Origin: Ariolimax columbianus
Taxonomy: Eukaryota > Mollusca > Gastropoda > Stylommatophora > Arionidae
Direction: 5' to 3'
Length of the DNA stretch: 64,000 nt
Assembly (NCBI GenBank): GCA_036924085.1
Contig: JAVGWX010000004.1
Location: 81,657,441 to 81,721,440 of the forward strand
Shown here in pieces: positions 39,330 through 50,689 of this stretch; within the stretch, counting starts at the first letter, position 1; each line of letters starts with the position of its first letter. The notes below the pieces were generated by a model. It saw only the letters and a program-made list of their open reading frames with translations. It was not told the DNA's origin and ran no database searches. The position numbers and the translations under genes are program-made.

Positions 39330-42236
39330 GGAAGTGGGAAATAAGTAGTGGAAAAGCAAACACTAAAATGATAAAGCAGAAGCAAAAAGAGGAAAACCAA
39401 CAACATTACAAACTAAAATGTTTTTATGCAAATGTGAGAAGCATAGTAAATAAAAGAGAAGAATTGGAACTGTATGTAGAAGAAGAAAAACCAGATATAA
39501 TAGGATTAACAGAATCATGGAATTATGAGGACATTGCAGATAGTGAACTTGAAATAGAGAGGGATATACAATGTTAAGGAAAGATAGGATAATTGGAGAC
39601 AAGACTAAGGGAGGTGGCGTTTTATTATACTGTATAAATTATGTTAATATAACGATAAAAGATCATTTATCATGTGGTAACAAAAATGAAAGTGTATGGG
39701 GAGAAATAGAAAGTGAGTGTGAAAAAACAGTGATTGGAGTGTGCTATAGATGTCCATCAAGTCAAAAAGAGGAAGACGAGGAGCTGATTAGTAGCATAGC
39801 AAAGGCAAGTGAAGGGAAATTATTATTAATGGGGGATTTCAACTTTCCAGAAATAAAATGGGATATGGCAGAAGCACTTGTAGAGTCAAAACCTTTTGTT
39901 AAGTGCATAACTGACAATTTTTTAATTCAACATGTAGACGCAGCCACCAGAGGCAAAAACATACTCGACCTAGTTTTTACTACAGAGGAAAATATGATTG
40001 AAAACGTAACCGTTGGGGAACTGTTTGGCTCAAGTGACCATCAAATCATCCGTTGGGATCTTATTGCAGGGAAAGAAGTAAAAATAAACACGCGAACATA
40101 CGACTACTCTAAGGCAGATGTTAAGAGGATGAAAGAGGCAGCGAACCACATAATCTGGAAAGATATTGTCGTAGGAACAGATGTTGAACAGGAGTGGGAG
40201 AGTTTTAAAACAGTTCTAGAAACGCTAAAAGAGGAATGTGTTCCATGTAGGGAGGTAAACCCCAAGTGTAAAAAGTGGATAACTAGATTTGTAGTGAAAT
40301 GTAGAAGAGCGAAAAATAAAGCATGGACAAAATATATAGAGGCAGGTAAATCAAAAGAAACATATTTAAAATATTTGGACAAGCAGAACATATCTCAGAA
40401 AGCGAATAAAACAGCATAAATAGACTTCGAAAAAAAACTTGCTCAGAGGATCAAAACTGACAGTAAAAGCTTCTTCTCTTACGTTAGAAATTAACGAAGA
40501 ACGAAAGACAAAGTAGGCCCTCTCATAGACAGTACAGGGAAAATAATAAGTGAGAATAGGGAGGCAGCAAATCTACTCAATCAGTACTTTGGCACAGTCT
40601 ACACAAAAGAGGACTGCTCCAAGATCCCAGAGCCTTTAGATATTTTTCAAAGAGACATGGATACAGCATGATTAAGATCAATCTGTATTACAGAGGAAAT
40701 TGTTTTTAACAAATTGGAGGGGTTGAAAGTGAATAAATGTCCAGGTCAAGATGGTATTCATCCAAAATTGCTGTATGAAATTAGAGACCAACTATCAAAA
40801 CCATTGGCTATATTATGTTCTCAATCACTTACAAAAGGGATTGTTCCACGGGATTGGAAAGATGCAGGAGTGATCCCCTTATTAAAAAAAGGCAAAAAAT
40901 CAGATCCAGCAAATTATAGACCGGTGAGTTTAATGCGCATAGTCTGTAAATTGTTAGAGTCAATAATCAAAGAAAACATTGTAATGCATTTAGACAAATT
41001 AAATCTAATTAGAAATAGTCAGCATGGGTTTACTAGAGGGAGATCATGCTTAACAAATCTATTAGAATTCATGGAGGAGGTTACTAAAATGATAGATGAA
41101 GGGGAGCCAGTGGACGTTATTTATCTAGACTTTGCAAAGGCCTTTGATAAAGTACCTCATCAAAGATTATTTCGAAAGTTAAAATCACATGGAATAGGTG
41201 GGGAAGTTGCCAAATGGATTGAAAATTGGTTAACGGGAAGAAGGCAGAGGGTGGGCATAAATAAGGAGTACTCTGAGTGGTGTGAAGTGAAAAGTGGTGG
41301 GCCACAGGGCTCGGTTTTGGGACCCATTTTGTTCTTGATATATATAAATGATTTGGACATTGATATGGAATCCATGATTGCAAAATTTTCTGATGACACA
41401 AAACTATGCTCTCTAAAGCGGAAGTGGATATATTGATGTCGGATTTAGATAAAATTCGAGAATGGTCTGTAAGCTGCCAAATGGAGTTTAATGTAAATAA
41501 ATGTACAGTCATCCACATGGGTAGATCCAATATGGAACATAATTACAGAATGGGAGAAAACAATATTAGAAAGATAGATAAGGAAAGGGACCTAGGGGTT
41601 ATAATAGATCATACAGGAAAGGTGAGTGAGCAAGTTAAGGTAGCAGTGAAAAAGGCAAATGCAATGTTAGGTATGATAAAAAGAAATATTAAACATAGGA
41701 GCAAGGAAGTGATCGTCAAACTGTATAAAGCTTTAGTTAGACCTAGATTGGAGTACTGTGTACAGGCGTGGAGTCCTTATCATAGAGGGGATATAAATAC
41801 ATGCTGGAAAGAATACAAAAAAGAGCGACAAAGATGATAGTGGGATTCCAGAATTACAGTTATGAGGAACGACTCAGAAAAACCGGCCTACAGTGTCTCG
41901 AAGAGAGAAGAATTCGTGGTGACTTAATATAGGTTTATAAGATGATCAGAGGAATGGATCAATTAGACTATAACAAGTTTTTTTAAATAACAAGAGGGCA
42001 TAGCTACAAGCTGACTAAAGAGAGGTCCAGATTAGATATTAGGAAATATTTTTTTAGTCAGAGGGTGGTGTCTGCTTGGAATGCATTGCCAGGGGAGGTA
42101 GTGGAGGCGGGGACAGTTAATGCATTTAAGAATAAACTGGATGCGCATAGCTTTTAGAGCAAGGTGATGTAAGTGTGACTGGTTGTATACAGACTCTGCA
42201 GGGTCTTCTAAACCAGTATAAAGACGTTAAGTTAAG
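39330..42236 (+). mobile_element. CR1-clade LINE, mostly complete, inactive
   Basis: AP endonuclease (CFYANVRSIVNKREELELYV, IGLTESWN, then after a frameshift at about 39575 GGGVLLYC, GDFNFPEIKWD, NILDLVFTTEE, SSDHQIIRW; 39571-40419). The stretch 40420-40710 has two in-frame stops. Reverse transcriptase (40714-41436: KCPGQDGIHPKLLYEI, NYRPVSLMRIVCKLLESI, YLDFAKAFDKVPHQRL, GGPQGSVLGPILFLIYINDL, FSDDTKL). After another frameshift the thumb (CQMEFNVNKCTVIHMG, LVRPRLEYCVQAWSPY). It ends with the CR1 3' terminus (TTCTAAACCAGTATAAAGAC) and a TTAAG tail. At least four frameshifts or stops. Confidence 0.92.
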
Positions 42237-42237
42237 T

Positions 42238-42545
42238 TAAGGTGGAGACCGGGATTTTTTTTCCACGTGGAACGTCTGATAAAAATGCCCCCTGATCTCT
42301 GGATAGTGAGATCGAACGCCCGTGTTCATTGTCACACACGTTAAAAATTCATTGACAGTTGGAAATCGAAAAGAGTAGGCTTAATGGCCGCTGCCCGGAC
42401 TAAATAAAAATTTAAAATCTACACAAGTTATTTTTACCTTTCCCCAGGTGGTTTGTTAAGAGCAGCTATAGATGGCGCCTAACTGGCTGCTGTTCTACTT
42501 AGCTCTAGCGTTTGAGCCTATTAAGATGGACTCGCACACCGGTTA
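42238..42545 (+). mobile_element. SINE2 copy, 5'-truncated, long 3' part
   Basis: Begins GGTGGAGACCGGGATTTTTT after the CR1 tail; contains GATCTCTGGATAGTGAGATC, TTGACAGTTGGAAATCGAAA AGAGTAGGC and GGCCGCTGCCCGGAC (conserved central domain), then GAGCAGCTATAGATGGCGCC shared with 19240-19300. Confidence 0.82.
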
Positions 42546-42554
42546 AACCACCCT

Positions 42555-42617
42555 TAAGAAACTGGCTGTATAAAGACTCTGTAGAGTTTTCTAAACCAGT
42601 ATAAAGACGTTAAGTTA
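42555..42617 (+). mobile_element. CR1 3' tip
   Basis: AACTGGCTGTATAAAGACTC TGTAGAGTTTTCTAAACCAG TATAAAGACGTTAAG. Confidence 0.8.
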
Positions 42618-43068
42618 CGATTTTAAAATAATGTAAACAAATGAAGACTTGTAGCAAGCTACCTTCTAATAACCAACATTGTTGTGTTTTCCACTTCTGT
42701 AACTTAATTTACATTAAAAGTAGCTCCTACTTAAGATTAATTCCCAATGAGGTGATCATACATGGCTCATAGTAGACATTATTTTGCTATAGTGTATTCT
42801 AAACAGCTCACAAAATTCCTAGTAAACAGCATGTTACATTGCTGATAATAGCGAGCGTGGTAGATCTACTTGGAGCCAGATGTGAGCGATAAGTGGCATG
42901 TGGGTAACAGCGAGCGAGCTACTTACAGTGAAAGCAGGCCATGTTCTTCCCACCAGAACTACTACCTTGTCAACCCCCCCACCACCCCCCCGTTAGTTAT
43001 TTGCCCATCGCTTGCGATGATGCGACATAATCAGACAGTTTTTGTCTTGTTGACTGACCGGCACATGG

Positions 43069-43086
43069 GGGGGGGGGGGGGGGGGC
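43069..43086. repeat. Poly-G run (about 18 G)
   Basis: GGG...GGC run inside a stretch where 42977-42990 carries the complementary C-runs (CCCCCCCACCACCCCCCC); could form a G-quadruplex. Length may be an assembly estimate. Confidence 0.85.
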
Positions 43087-43124
43087 GGGCACAGCCACCA
43101 GTCCTTCGGACAACTACACTTGTC

Positions 43125-43765
43125 TTGTGTTTCTCCGTAGCTGAGTACACTGCACCAGTCTGGAAAAACTCTGCTCATGCTAAACTAGTTGGCACAGCAA
43201 TAAATGAGGCGGGTCGGATAGTATCAGGGTGCCTAAAACCCACCCCCATTGATATAATATACCCCATAATTGGCTTAGCACTCCCCGAGATCCTAAGAAG
43301 CGTCGCAGCAGAAATCGAACGAGAAAAACAGGAGCACGACCCAAGGCACCCAATGTTTGGACATCAGGTACAAAACACAAGATTAAAATCCAGACATACC
43401 TTTCTAAAAACAACAAACCCCATACATACACACCCTGAAAGTCGCCGTATCGAGAGGTGGCAGGAATTGGCGTAGGCCTCATAGATGGAACTTCGAGAGG
43501 AGCCTGCTCCTGGACATCATCTACCACACACAACATGTAAGTCACTGAACAGACTCCGAACTGGTGTATCACGGTGCAAGAGGAATATGAAGCGATGGGG
43601 ATACATGGATGATGACACGTGCGATTGTGGCGCAATACAGGACCCATACCACTTGATGATCTGCCCCAACCTCCAGAAAACATGCAATAGGTGCGATATG
43701 CTGGAGGCAAATGACAAGGCAATCCATGTCGCTGGATACTGGATGCAAGATATATAACGTGGTGC
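43125..43765 (+). mobile_element. LINE reverse transcriptase C-terminal fragment, jockey-like
   Basis: SVAEYTAPVWKNSAHAKLVG, AINEAGRIVSGCLKPTPID, then after one frameshift LNRLRTGVSRCKRNMKRWGY and CDCGAIQDPYHLMICP. This A-E-Y-x-x-P-V-W, R-x-x-x-G-x-L-x-P-T-P and N-R-x-R-T-G / C-x-C-G signature is typical of jockey-type LINE C-termini. Confidence 0.8.
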
Positions 43766-43929
43766 TTGGACACGGAAAGTAAGTAAGTCTTGTTGATGTA
43801 ACTTGGGCTGTACTTGGATTATAGTGAAGAAGTTGCTGCGTTGGTCATCAACCTCACTCTCTTATATAGAGCTACCTTGGACCAGTGGCAAGACATAGGT
43901 CAAGACGACTGGAGGCAACCAGGAGTCGC

Positions 43930-44165
43930 TTGAAACTTAACTTAACTTCATTATACTGTTGAAGAAGGCTCTACAAAGTCTGCATGCAACCAGTTTATTT
44001 CACTCCACCGATACTGAAAATACTGTGAGTATCCAATTTATTTTTGAATGTATTAACGGACTCTGCCTCCACTACATCCTGCGGCAATGCATTCCAAGAA
44101 TTCACCACTCTCTGACTAAAAAAAATAATATATAATATATTCCTAATATCGAATTTGGACCTGTT
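43930..44165 (-). mobile_element. CR1 3'-end fragment
   Basis: Reverse complement of the CR1 end: TTAACTTAACTTCATTATAC, ACCAGTTTATTTCACTC, GGCAATGCATTCCAAGAATT, TCACCACTCTCTGACTAAAA. Confidence 0.8.
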
Positions 44166-44302
44166 TGTGCAGGATTCGATCGTCCACCGATTCCGTTCAT
44201 CGCTTTGATTGACTTAGATACCTCTCGGCAACAGCATCCCACTGATACACACTCTGAAAACTAGATGTCTTGCTGCCATAGTCTACAACAGTCATCACTT
44301 AC

Positions 44303-44425
44303 CTAAACAGTCCTTTCCGTCAGGAGCAATCAGGAAACCATCTCTACAGGCGCACGTGAAGTTTCCAGGTGTGTTAGAGCAAGTGTGCACACACCCGCCG
44401 TTGTTATGTAAGCATCGGTCATTTC
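44303..44425 (-). CDS. SCUBE-like exon 2: EGF module
   Basis: Acceptor CCCCAACAG and donor TTTAG/GTAAGT bound a 123-nt phase 1-1 exon. It encodes NDRCLHNNGGC...HTC...FTCAC...KDCL, six cysteines with EGF spacing, and a sequon at NFT. The NNGGC..TC..TPGN pattern corresponds to the second EGF of vertebrate SCUBE. It joins exon 1 directly in frame, so either the first vertebrate EGF is absent here or its exon lies unseen in intron 1. Confidence 0.9.
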
Positions 44426-44639
44426 CTGTTGGGGAAGCAATCGTTAACATAATGCAAACTTAAGACATCATTGGGTTCTTTCTCCGTTCGTTATTTAAAG
44501 AGCATGGGGGTCGACAACTGCAGTTGGCTTCCCATGCAGAAAGTCTGGGATAATCATTTAATGCTATCAAGCATTGGTAGCTTGTGTTGCAGTTTGTTTT
44601 AATTAACGAGCTCGAAACGGAAATGTAGATAGACTGACA

Positions 44640-44688
44640 GATAGCTATATAGATAGATAGATAGCTATATAAATAGATAGACAGACAT

Positions 44689-44726
<38 letters not shown>

Positions 44727-44885
44727 TAGATAGATTGATTGATAAGATAGATAGATAACGATATAATGATACAAAGTTTGAAGGATAAATAGATAGAAGA
44801 TAGATAGAAGTATGGATCGATAGATAGAAGGATACAGATATCTATATATAAGAAGAAGATATATACATACATACATACATACACA
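44640..44885. repeat. GATA/CATA microsatellite complex
   Basis: GATAGATA tracts with interruptions (44640-44830), then CATACATACATA (44865-44885). Isoleucine/tyrosine-rich ORFs here are artefacts. Confidence 0.95.
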
Positions 44886-45572
44886 CTCACGAGGCATGTT
44901 AAAATGAAACCGGACATAACTGCACCAAGTGAACATACGTACAATGAGCATGATGACGTCACTTCAGGTGTAAACAGCATATACCAACCGTCAAGTTTGC
45001 AAAAGTTCATTATCCTCCACCTTATAGTTTCCTCAACAGACCGCTGTGCCAGTGCCTACGCACAATTCATCGGCGCCATTCAACTATAAACTATGAGACG
45101 ATGGCAAACAATTCCATTTAGCTGTCTTCTGCGCCTCAATAATTTTTATCAGATAACTATGTGTCACAGAGAAAAAAAATAGGACCACTGTGACACCGAC
45201 AGCGTGTTGATAGTGATGGTTTGACGCCGGATTTCGGTGTTGTTTATATCCTTAATGAGATTTCAATGTTTTTTGTGCTATTGTGTCATCGATTTGGTAT
45301 AGCGTCTAGAGGTAGGAAATGCTCTGTAGCATGACCTCACAGCTTATCCACTGCCAGAATAGCGAAAGGCAGAGTGCAGGTGCTTTACTGGTGGGTAGGC
45401 TCAAATATCAACCGGGAAAAGTCTGAGGATGGAAACCTCAGAGCTGTACCTTCTCCAGACCGTTGAAAGTCGCAATAAGTAAACTACTAAGACATTTACT
45501 AAAATAAAGGCAAAGGGAGTCCATCAGCAGACTTAACCACCGGTAGGGAATGAAGTATTGGAGATTTCAGTG
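44886..45572. other. Unassigned intron 1 sequence
   Basis: No coding similarity and no match to the repeat families defined here. Confidence 0.4.
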
Positions 45573-46010
45573 CACTTCTTCTTCGTTCATTCTCAATCTC
45601 CCGCTACCAAGTCCTGGGCTTTGTAAGTAGCAAGATGTAGTCCGGAGAACGAATTTGCGTTTTGTCGCTAGTTTACAGTTTGACTGCAATAGTTGTACCT
45701 TTCGGTCCGACACATCCGTCTTCGGCAGGTTCAGTGCACTAAACCACAGTTTGAATGTGGTGGGGTGGCCAGTTTCATTCTTCGTTATTTTCCATCCCTG
45801 GGGAACACGAGAGGAGCATCCAAGTAGTTTATAATTAATCGTGCGGACTGCCGAAGACGGATGTGTCGGACCGAAAGGTGCAAATATGGCAGTCAAACTG
45901 TAAACTAGCGACAGAAAGCATTCCGTTCTCCTGATTGCATCCTGCTACTTGCAAAGCCCTGTTCAGGACTTTATAGCGGGAGATTGAGAACGAAAGCAGA
46001 AGAAGAAGAT
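45573..46010. repeat. RepB foldback: two inverted 3' halves
   Basis: Arms of about 155 bp (45575-45730 and 45845-46005) are reverse complements: TTCGTTC(A)TTCTCAATCTCC on the left and GGGAGATTGAGAACGAAAGC on the right, both with GACACATCCGTCTTCGGCAG / CTGCCGAAGACGGATGTGTC. The spacer is about 115 bp. Each arm is the 3' half of RepB with GAAGAAG-type ends facing outward. Confidence 0.88.
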
Positions 46011-46039
46011 ATTTGTGCGTCCCATTGAAATAACTTAAA

Positions 46040-46370
46040 GCCCTACCCAATCATCATGGATCATAGAACAGCCCTCATGTTGATCTCAACCAATATCGAA
46101 GGAATATATCTAATGACAAAAATAGATCTGTCATTTGTCTACAGCGCAAATGCAACGAGCCTCATTCCATAATCGTTGACCGAAAACCAAAGACAAATGG
46201 AGTGAAAATTGCTCGGGTGAAACGACATGAACAATATGGGAGCGCCATTTTATACCACACCAGACCTAGACATATGCTCAATGACCCAAACCTCCAGAGG
46301 AAATACATAGACCTTAACAATTCAAACCCAACCGTGCACAGTAAAATCACTATAAGCTACCCATTATTGG
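46040..46370 (+). mobile_element. LINE endonuclease fragment, part 1
   Basis: STNIEGIYLMTKIDLSFV, then in another frame VDRKPKTNGVKIARVKRHEQ, YGSAILYHTRPRHMLND; resembles N-I-E-G-L-x-x-x-K and the surface-strand region of an AP endonuclease. Interrupted by RepA at 46371. Confidence 0.65.
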
Positions 46371-46966
46371 TGAAGGAATGCCCACAATGGGTAGATACAG
46401 CCTTTTGTGTGACCTGAAAAAGACTTTTAGTGGCGGTTTGTTGTAGCTTTCCTCACATCCCGAGCGTGCTGATGAAGGTGGACCGGCGTTCTCCAGGCGC
46501 TTGTGCTATGCTTGTCGCACACTACTATGGGGATCGCGTCGATCCCTCACCTTGTTAAGCAGGCTGCCATGCAGAACAACCCATTTCCAGGGAGGACTAC
46601 GGGGAAGTCAAGGTGAGGGTCTTGGCCAGTATATTTTGCCTGACTAACATGTCTTATCAGTATGTTTTGCCTGACTCTGACTAACATGTCTTATCAGTAT
46701 GTTTTGCCTGACTCTGACTAACATGTCTTATCAGTATGTTTTGCCTGACTCTGACTAACATGTCTTATCAGTATGTTTTGCCTGACTCTGACTAACATGT
46801 CTTATCAGTATGTTTTGCCTGACTCTGACTAACATGTCTTATCAGTATGTTTTGCCTGACTCTGACTAACATATATTATCAGTATGTTTTGCCTGACTCT
46901 GACTAACATGTCTTATCAGTATGTTTTGCCTGACCAGAGGTTAGCCTTCCTCCTCAAACTACCCAA
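46371..46966 (-). mobile_element. RepA with expanded 37-bp array
   Basis: Reverse-complement RepA, including GATGAAGGTGGACCGGCGTT, the hairpin block and at its 5' end eight tandem 37-bp units (46642-46937; GACTAACATGTCTTATCAGT ATGTTTTGCCTGACTCT). Flanked by CTACCCATTA / CTACCCAATA (46356-46365 and 46967-46976 region), its target duplication within the LINE fragment. Confidence 0.88.
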
Positions 46967-47160
46967 TAACAACTGTCTTCGAAGAGCGTGATATCTTCAT
47001 ATCATAAAACAATAAAATAGTCATGGGAGATTATAACTGTCCCGACACTTCATGGGGTACAATAAATCAGACGTCAATGGCCAGGAGTTTGAGAACAGGG
47101 CATAGCAGAACGGATTACAGCTATTGCTTTACCCAACATTACCACCTTTTTTTTATATAG
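46967..47160 (+). mobile_element. LINE endonuclease fragment, part 2
   Basis: Continues part 1: IVMGDYNCPDTSWGTINQTS matches the G-D-F-N-x-x-x-x-x-W-G motif of AP endonucleases. Stops follow. Confidence 0.65.
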
Positions 47161-47209
47161 CTGCTGATGACGAAGACGGTAGAACTCTGAGAGCCTATTT
47201 GTTAGCGAC

Positions 47210-47390
47210 AAGATATTACATCAAGTCCTGCTGAAGTTGGATGTGTCGGACAGAAAGGTGCACATTTCTCAGTCGAGCTGTAAACTACGACCCAACGCAT
47301 TCCATTCTCTGGACAACAGTCTGCTACTTAAACCCTTTTCAGGACGATAGCGGGAGATTGAGAACGAAGGAAGCCAAGTCATACATCAAG
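47210..47390 (+). mobile_element. RepB 3' half
   Basis: GAAGTTGGATGTGTCGGACA, GAAAGGTGCACATTTCTCAG, GAGCTGTAAACTACGACCCA, TAGCGGGAGATTGAGAACGA AGG. Confidence 0.82.
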
Positions 47391-47824
47391 TGACGAAATC
47401 TGTAGAGGAGCCTAAACCATAGACGCAACACCGGCCCATCTCATGCAGCTTTACAGCATTTGCCAAAACTGAGAATGTACCTTTAAAAAAATAACCCTTT
47501 AACTTTAAACGAGCCTTATGGGGCCCGTTAACCTATGACCTAGACAGTGAGAGCTAGACAAAGAGGTGTTTAAACTAGAACCAACACGCGCAAAATAATA
47601 ATAACATGAAGGATCTCTTGGTGGCACATGCTGAGAGGCTGCAGAGCCTAGTATATTTCTTGTCTTAACGAAAACTCAAAGGCACTATACGAACAATACC
47701 AACAACTAATTTAAAAGTGACACCTTCTCTGAGGAGATCATCTCGGTTGGGGAAGACCTCCTACTAATCAAGGCACGAAAACAGAATAATGGCACCACCT
47801 TGTGGAAGACCTGATCAAGAAATA

Positions 47825-48015
47825 AAACAGTCTACGTACCCGAAAATCTATCAATAATCTAAGTAATCACCAAGCGAGCACTCGCGCAGGCAGGGTGCAA
47901 GTAAGCCACCCAATTAATGTAGCAATAAAACAGTCGACGCACCTGGAAACATCAAGAATCTAAGTAATGACCAAATGAGCACTCGCGTAGGCAGGGTGCA
48001 AGTTACCACATACCA
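47825..48015. repeat. Approx. 115-bp tandem duplication
   Basis: Two copies of AATAAAACAGTC(T/G)ACG(T/C)ACC... TCTAAGTAAT... GAGCACTCGCG(C/T)AGGCAGGG TGCAAGT. Confidence 0.88.
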
Positions 48016-48124
48016 AAAAGCCCCTCGAATTACTTCTGAACCACTAAAAAACAAAGAAGGTTAAGAAACTTGACAAAATATCAAAGTCGACATTGCTGTC
48101 GAGTATTAAAGTGTTAGAGACCTT

Positions 48125-48312
48125 TTTGTGCGAGGCCACAGCTTGTTTATCAGATGGGGTGGACAATTCCCTTCTTTGATGCCTTTCCTTCCCTAGTTGT
48201 AAACCAGGTACCCATTTACAGCTGGATCGAGTGAAGCTTACTTGCAACAGCAGTTAAACCTCGAACCTTTGCCTTGACGAGCGAGTGCTCTATCACTACG
48301 CTGATCAGAAAC
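48125..48312 (-). mobile_element. SINE3, best copy, tRNA-headed
   Basis: The minus strand starts CTGATCAGCGTAGTGATAGA GCACTCGCTCGTCAAGGCAA AGGTTCGAGGTTT, a lysine- or aspartate-tRNA-like head with B box GGTTCGAGG; the body GCTGTAAATGGGTACCTGGT, AACTAGGGAAGGAAAGGCAT and CATCTGATAAACAAGCTGTG follows. Confidence 0.82.
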
Positions 48313-49039
48313 TATAAGACACACGCACAATAAAATTAAAATAAAAGAACACCTCATCATGCAAAAGGACAGTTTTGTTGTTAAGAACTTCAAGAGTATC
48401 CCTCATGTCGTATAACATTGTAAAAAAGGTTCATGATGTCGTCACAGTAACTATTTTTAATATGTCCACCCACTAGTGGCATGCACAAAACAGGAGGCGT
48501 GAAATCTATTGAATTTATCTGCGAAGCACAGTGGTGCTTGCCTGGTAGTCTAGAGAAACGGGGCGAGTTCTGGGACAGACTGATCTCGTCCGTTTCAGGG
48601 ACACCGAGTAGTGACACCATAGTCCACAGCAGCAGTTAAACGCATTGCGATGATACATCGCCGATTGACTGTGAATGAAACAGCCGCATTTCAGACAAGG
48701 TTCAGCACACCACGCCATCTATGATGTGCCCCAGTTCCATAAAGTGTCTGTAAGGTGGGTGCCACGACAACTTACTCCAGAATTCAAACAACGACATCCA
48801 TCATACAAAGTTAGCTGCCCCTCGCAAGCGACACCATCAGACAGCTTTTGTATTGATGGCGTAACTTGCGCTGTAATTGGATTACAGTGAGGAAGAAGCT
48901 GCGCTGGTCCATGGCCAACTGTAAACAGAAACTACAGATGGCCATGGCTGGTCATCATTCTTACTCTCTGGTCCCGAACTACCTTGGACCAGTGTAATGC
49001 ACGAGCGGCTGCATACGAATCAAAACTAATTTTTTTCTG
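48313..49039. other. Unassigned intron 1 sequence
   Basis: No coding feature. 48800-48990 resembles 43010-43040 and 43780-43880 (GCGTAACTTGCGCTGTAATTG, CTACCTTGGACCAGTG), an unclassified repeat also following the jockey-like fragment. Confidence 0.5.
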
Positions 49040-49215
49040 TATGAATCCATGCACTTTATAGGCGACGGGGACTTTTATCGAATGTTTATGAATCCAAGCA
49101 CTTTATAGGCGACGGGGGACTTTTATCGAACGTTTATGAATCCATGCACTTTATAGGCGATGGGGGACTTTTATCGAACGTTTATGAATCCATGCACTTT
49201 ATAGTAGACTTTTAT
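49040..49215. repeat. Approx. 58-bp tandem repeat, three to four units
   Basis: Unit TGAATCCATGCACTTTATAG GCGACGGGGGACTTTTATCG AACGTTTA. Confidence 0.92.
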
Positions 49216-49404
49216 CGAACGCAATTGAGGTTACGTAAAAAATATGAAACATTTGTGTGTCCACTTTCTCTTGATACATTTGGAAGTAAACATAAATTAA
49301 AGTTTCCATTCGAAGCAGTGTGTGTGCGTGCGTAAGTACCGTCCAGTCCAGTCGAGCTAAGCGTATCTATCCATTCATTCATGCGCCGGTCTGTCTTTCT
49401 ATAC

Positions 49405-49775
49405 ATCCTAGGACGATAAGGCTAACTTCTGGTCAGGTAAAACACACTGATCAGACAATGTTACCCAGAATCAGGAGAAATATACTGGCCAAGACTCTCA
49501 CCTGACCTTCTCGTTGGTCGTCCTGGAAACGGGCTGTTGTCGAGGACAACAGTCTGACTAACAAGGTGAGGTTCGACGTGATCCCCGTAGTTGTGAGTGA
49601 CACGCAGATGAAGCCAATCACTGCACAATCGCATGGAGGACGCCGGTCCACTTCATCAGCACGCTCGGGATGTCAGGAAAGCTACTGCAACTTGCCACAA
49701 GTTCCGTCCTTTTCAGGGCGCACAAAATGGTCCCCAACCCATTGTGGGTATTAGAAATCAACCAACCAACCAACC
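49405..49775 (+). mobile_element. RepA with CCAA-type tail
   Basis: GGACGATAAGGCTAACTTCT GGTCAGG start, GGTTCGACGTGATCCCCGTA, TGTGGGTATTAGAAATCAAC then CCAACCAACC tail, which differs from the AAC tails of most copies and matches the copy at 51176-51594. Confidence 0.88.
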
Positions 49776-50689
49776 ATCTATTCATCCATCTATCCGTCCG
49801 TGCGTCTGTCTGTCAATCAATCTAACCTAACCTAAACTTAATCTGGCGTTCTGTCTTTCTGTCTCCCTATCTCTCTCTATCTTTCTCTCTCTCTCACTTT
49901 CATCGCACGGCACCTATACTTAAGTTCACTGTAGTCATATTCTTTCCGTCCTGAGCACCTCTCAGACGTTACTCCCGTGATAGTGTTAGAAACCTGATTC
50001 GTAGCGACATAAACTATAAAGGTGATCGTTCAAAATCAGCTGCGTATGTTTATCTGACCTTTCCTGCCGGACGTTACTAACACAACGCACGCCGTCTCGA
50101 TTCCCTACAGTTACCCGTCTTAAATCACTGCTCACCTTTACACACCTTGCTAACAACGTTGTACCTTGTTGAACCTGCACCTGAAGGATGTACGCAGGCT
50201 GATGTACATCGTAGAAAACTCATGAATTCATTGTTGCCTTTGGGGTAGCTGCGAAATGTCAAACACCAAATGGGCGGTTTCGTAAATTTTTGCCGGCAAG
50301 CACACTTTTTATTTCAGAGACAAAAATGGCAGGGATGTTGGTAACTGAGAGTTCATTCAACAAAACACAATTTTTGGTTTGGCACAATACTTCATCCCAA
50401 GTTGTAATGTCTACTACGGAAGAATGATGTTACCTTTTGTCGTTTCACCTGAGGAGTGAATACGCAGTGAATCAGATGGCAGTAATCAGTGATTCATAGT
50501 CGACTGTTTTGCACGGTGGTCAGCGATCCAGGGTAGAAAACCCTATTCCGCTCCCAAGTCGGTGGTTCTAAAAATAGGCTGCACCCGTGCAGCATGGCTG
50601 AGAGAATCATCGAACATGGGGGCAAGCCCGGTCCAAAATATGTGCAATGCTAAAACCGGATGTGTAACATTGCAGCCTAAGTGTAAACC
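49776..50689. other. Mostly unassigned; RepB scrap
   Basis: A CT-rich stretch lies at 49850-49900. 50465-50600 contains AGTGATTCATAGTCGACTG and GGTGGTCAGCGATCCAGGG, similar to the RepB head. Nothing else recognisable. Confidence 0.45.

Noticed and set aside
44460..45010. 163-codon minus-strand ORF
   Set aside because: Its core is the GATA/CATA microsatellite; flanks show no similarity to anything.
45567..45896. 109-codon minus-strand ORF with PKTDVSDRK
   Set aside because: Lies inside the RepB foldback; the same bases recur as non-coding RepB elsewhere with frame breaks.
48515..48718. Cysteine-rich minus-strand ORF as a candidate for the missing EGF 1 exon
   Set aside because: Cysteine spacing does not fit EGF and no phase-1 acceptor/donor pair brackets it.
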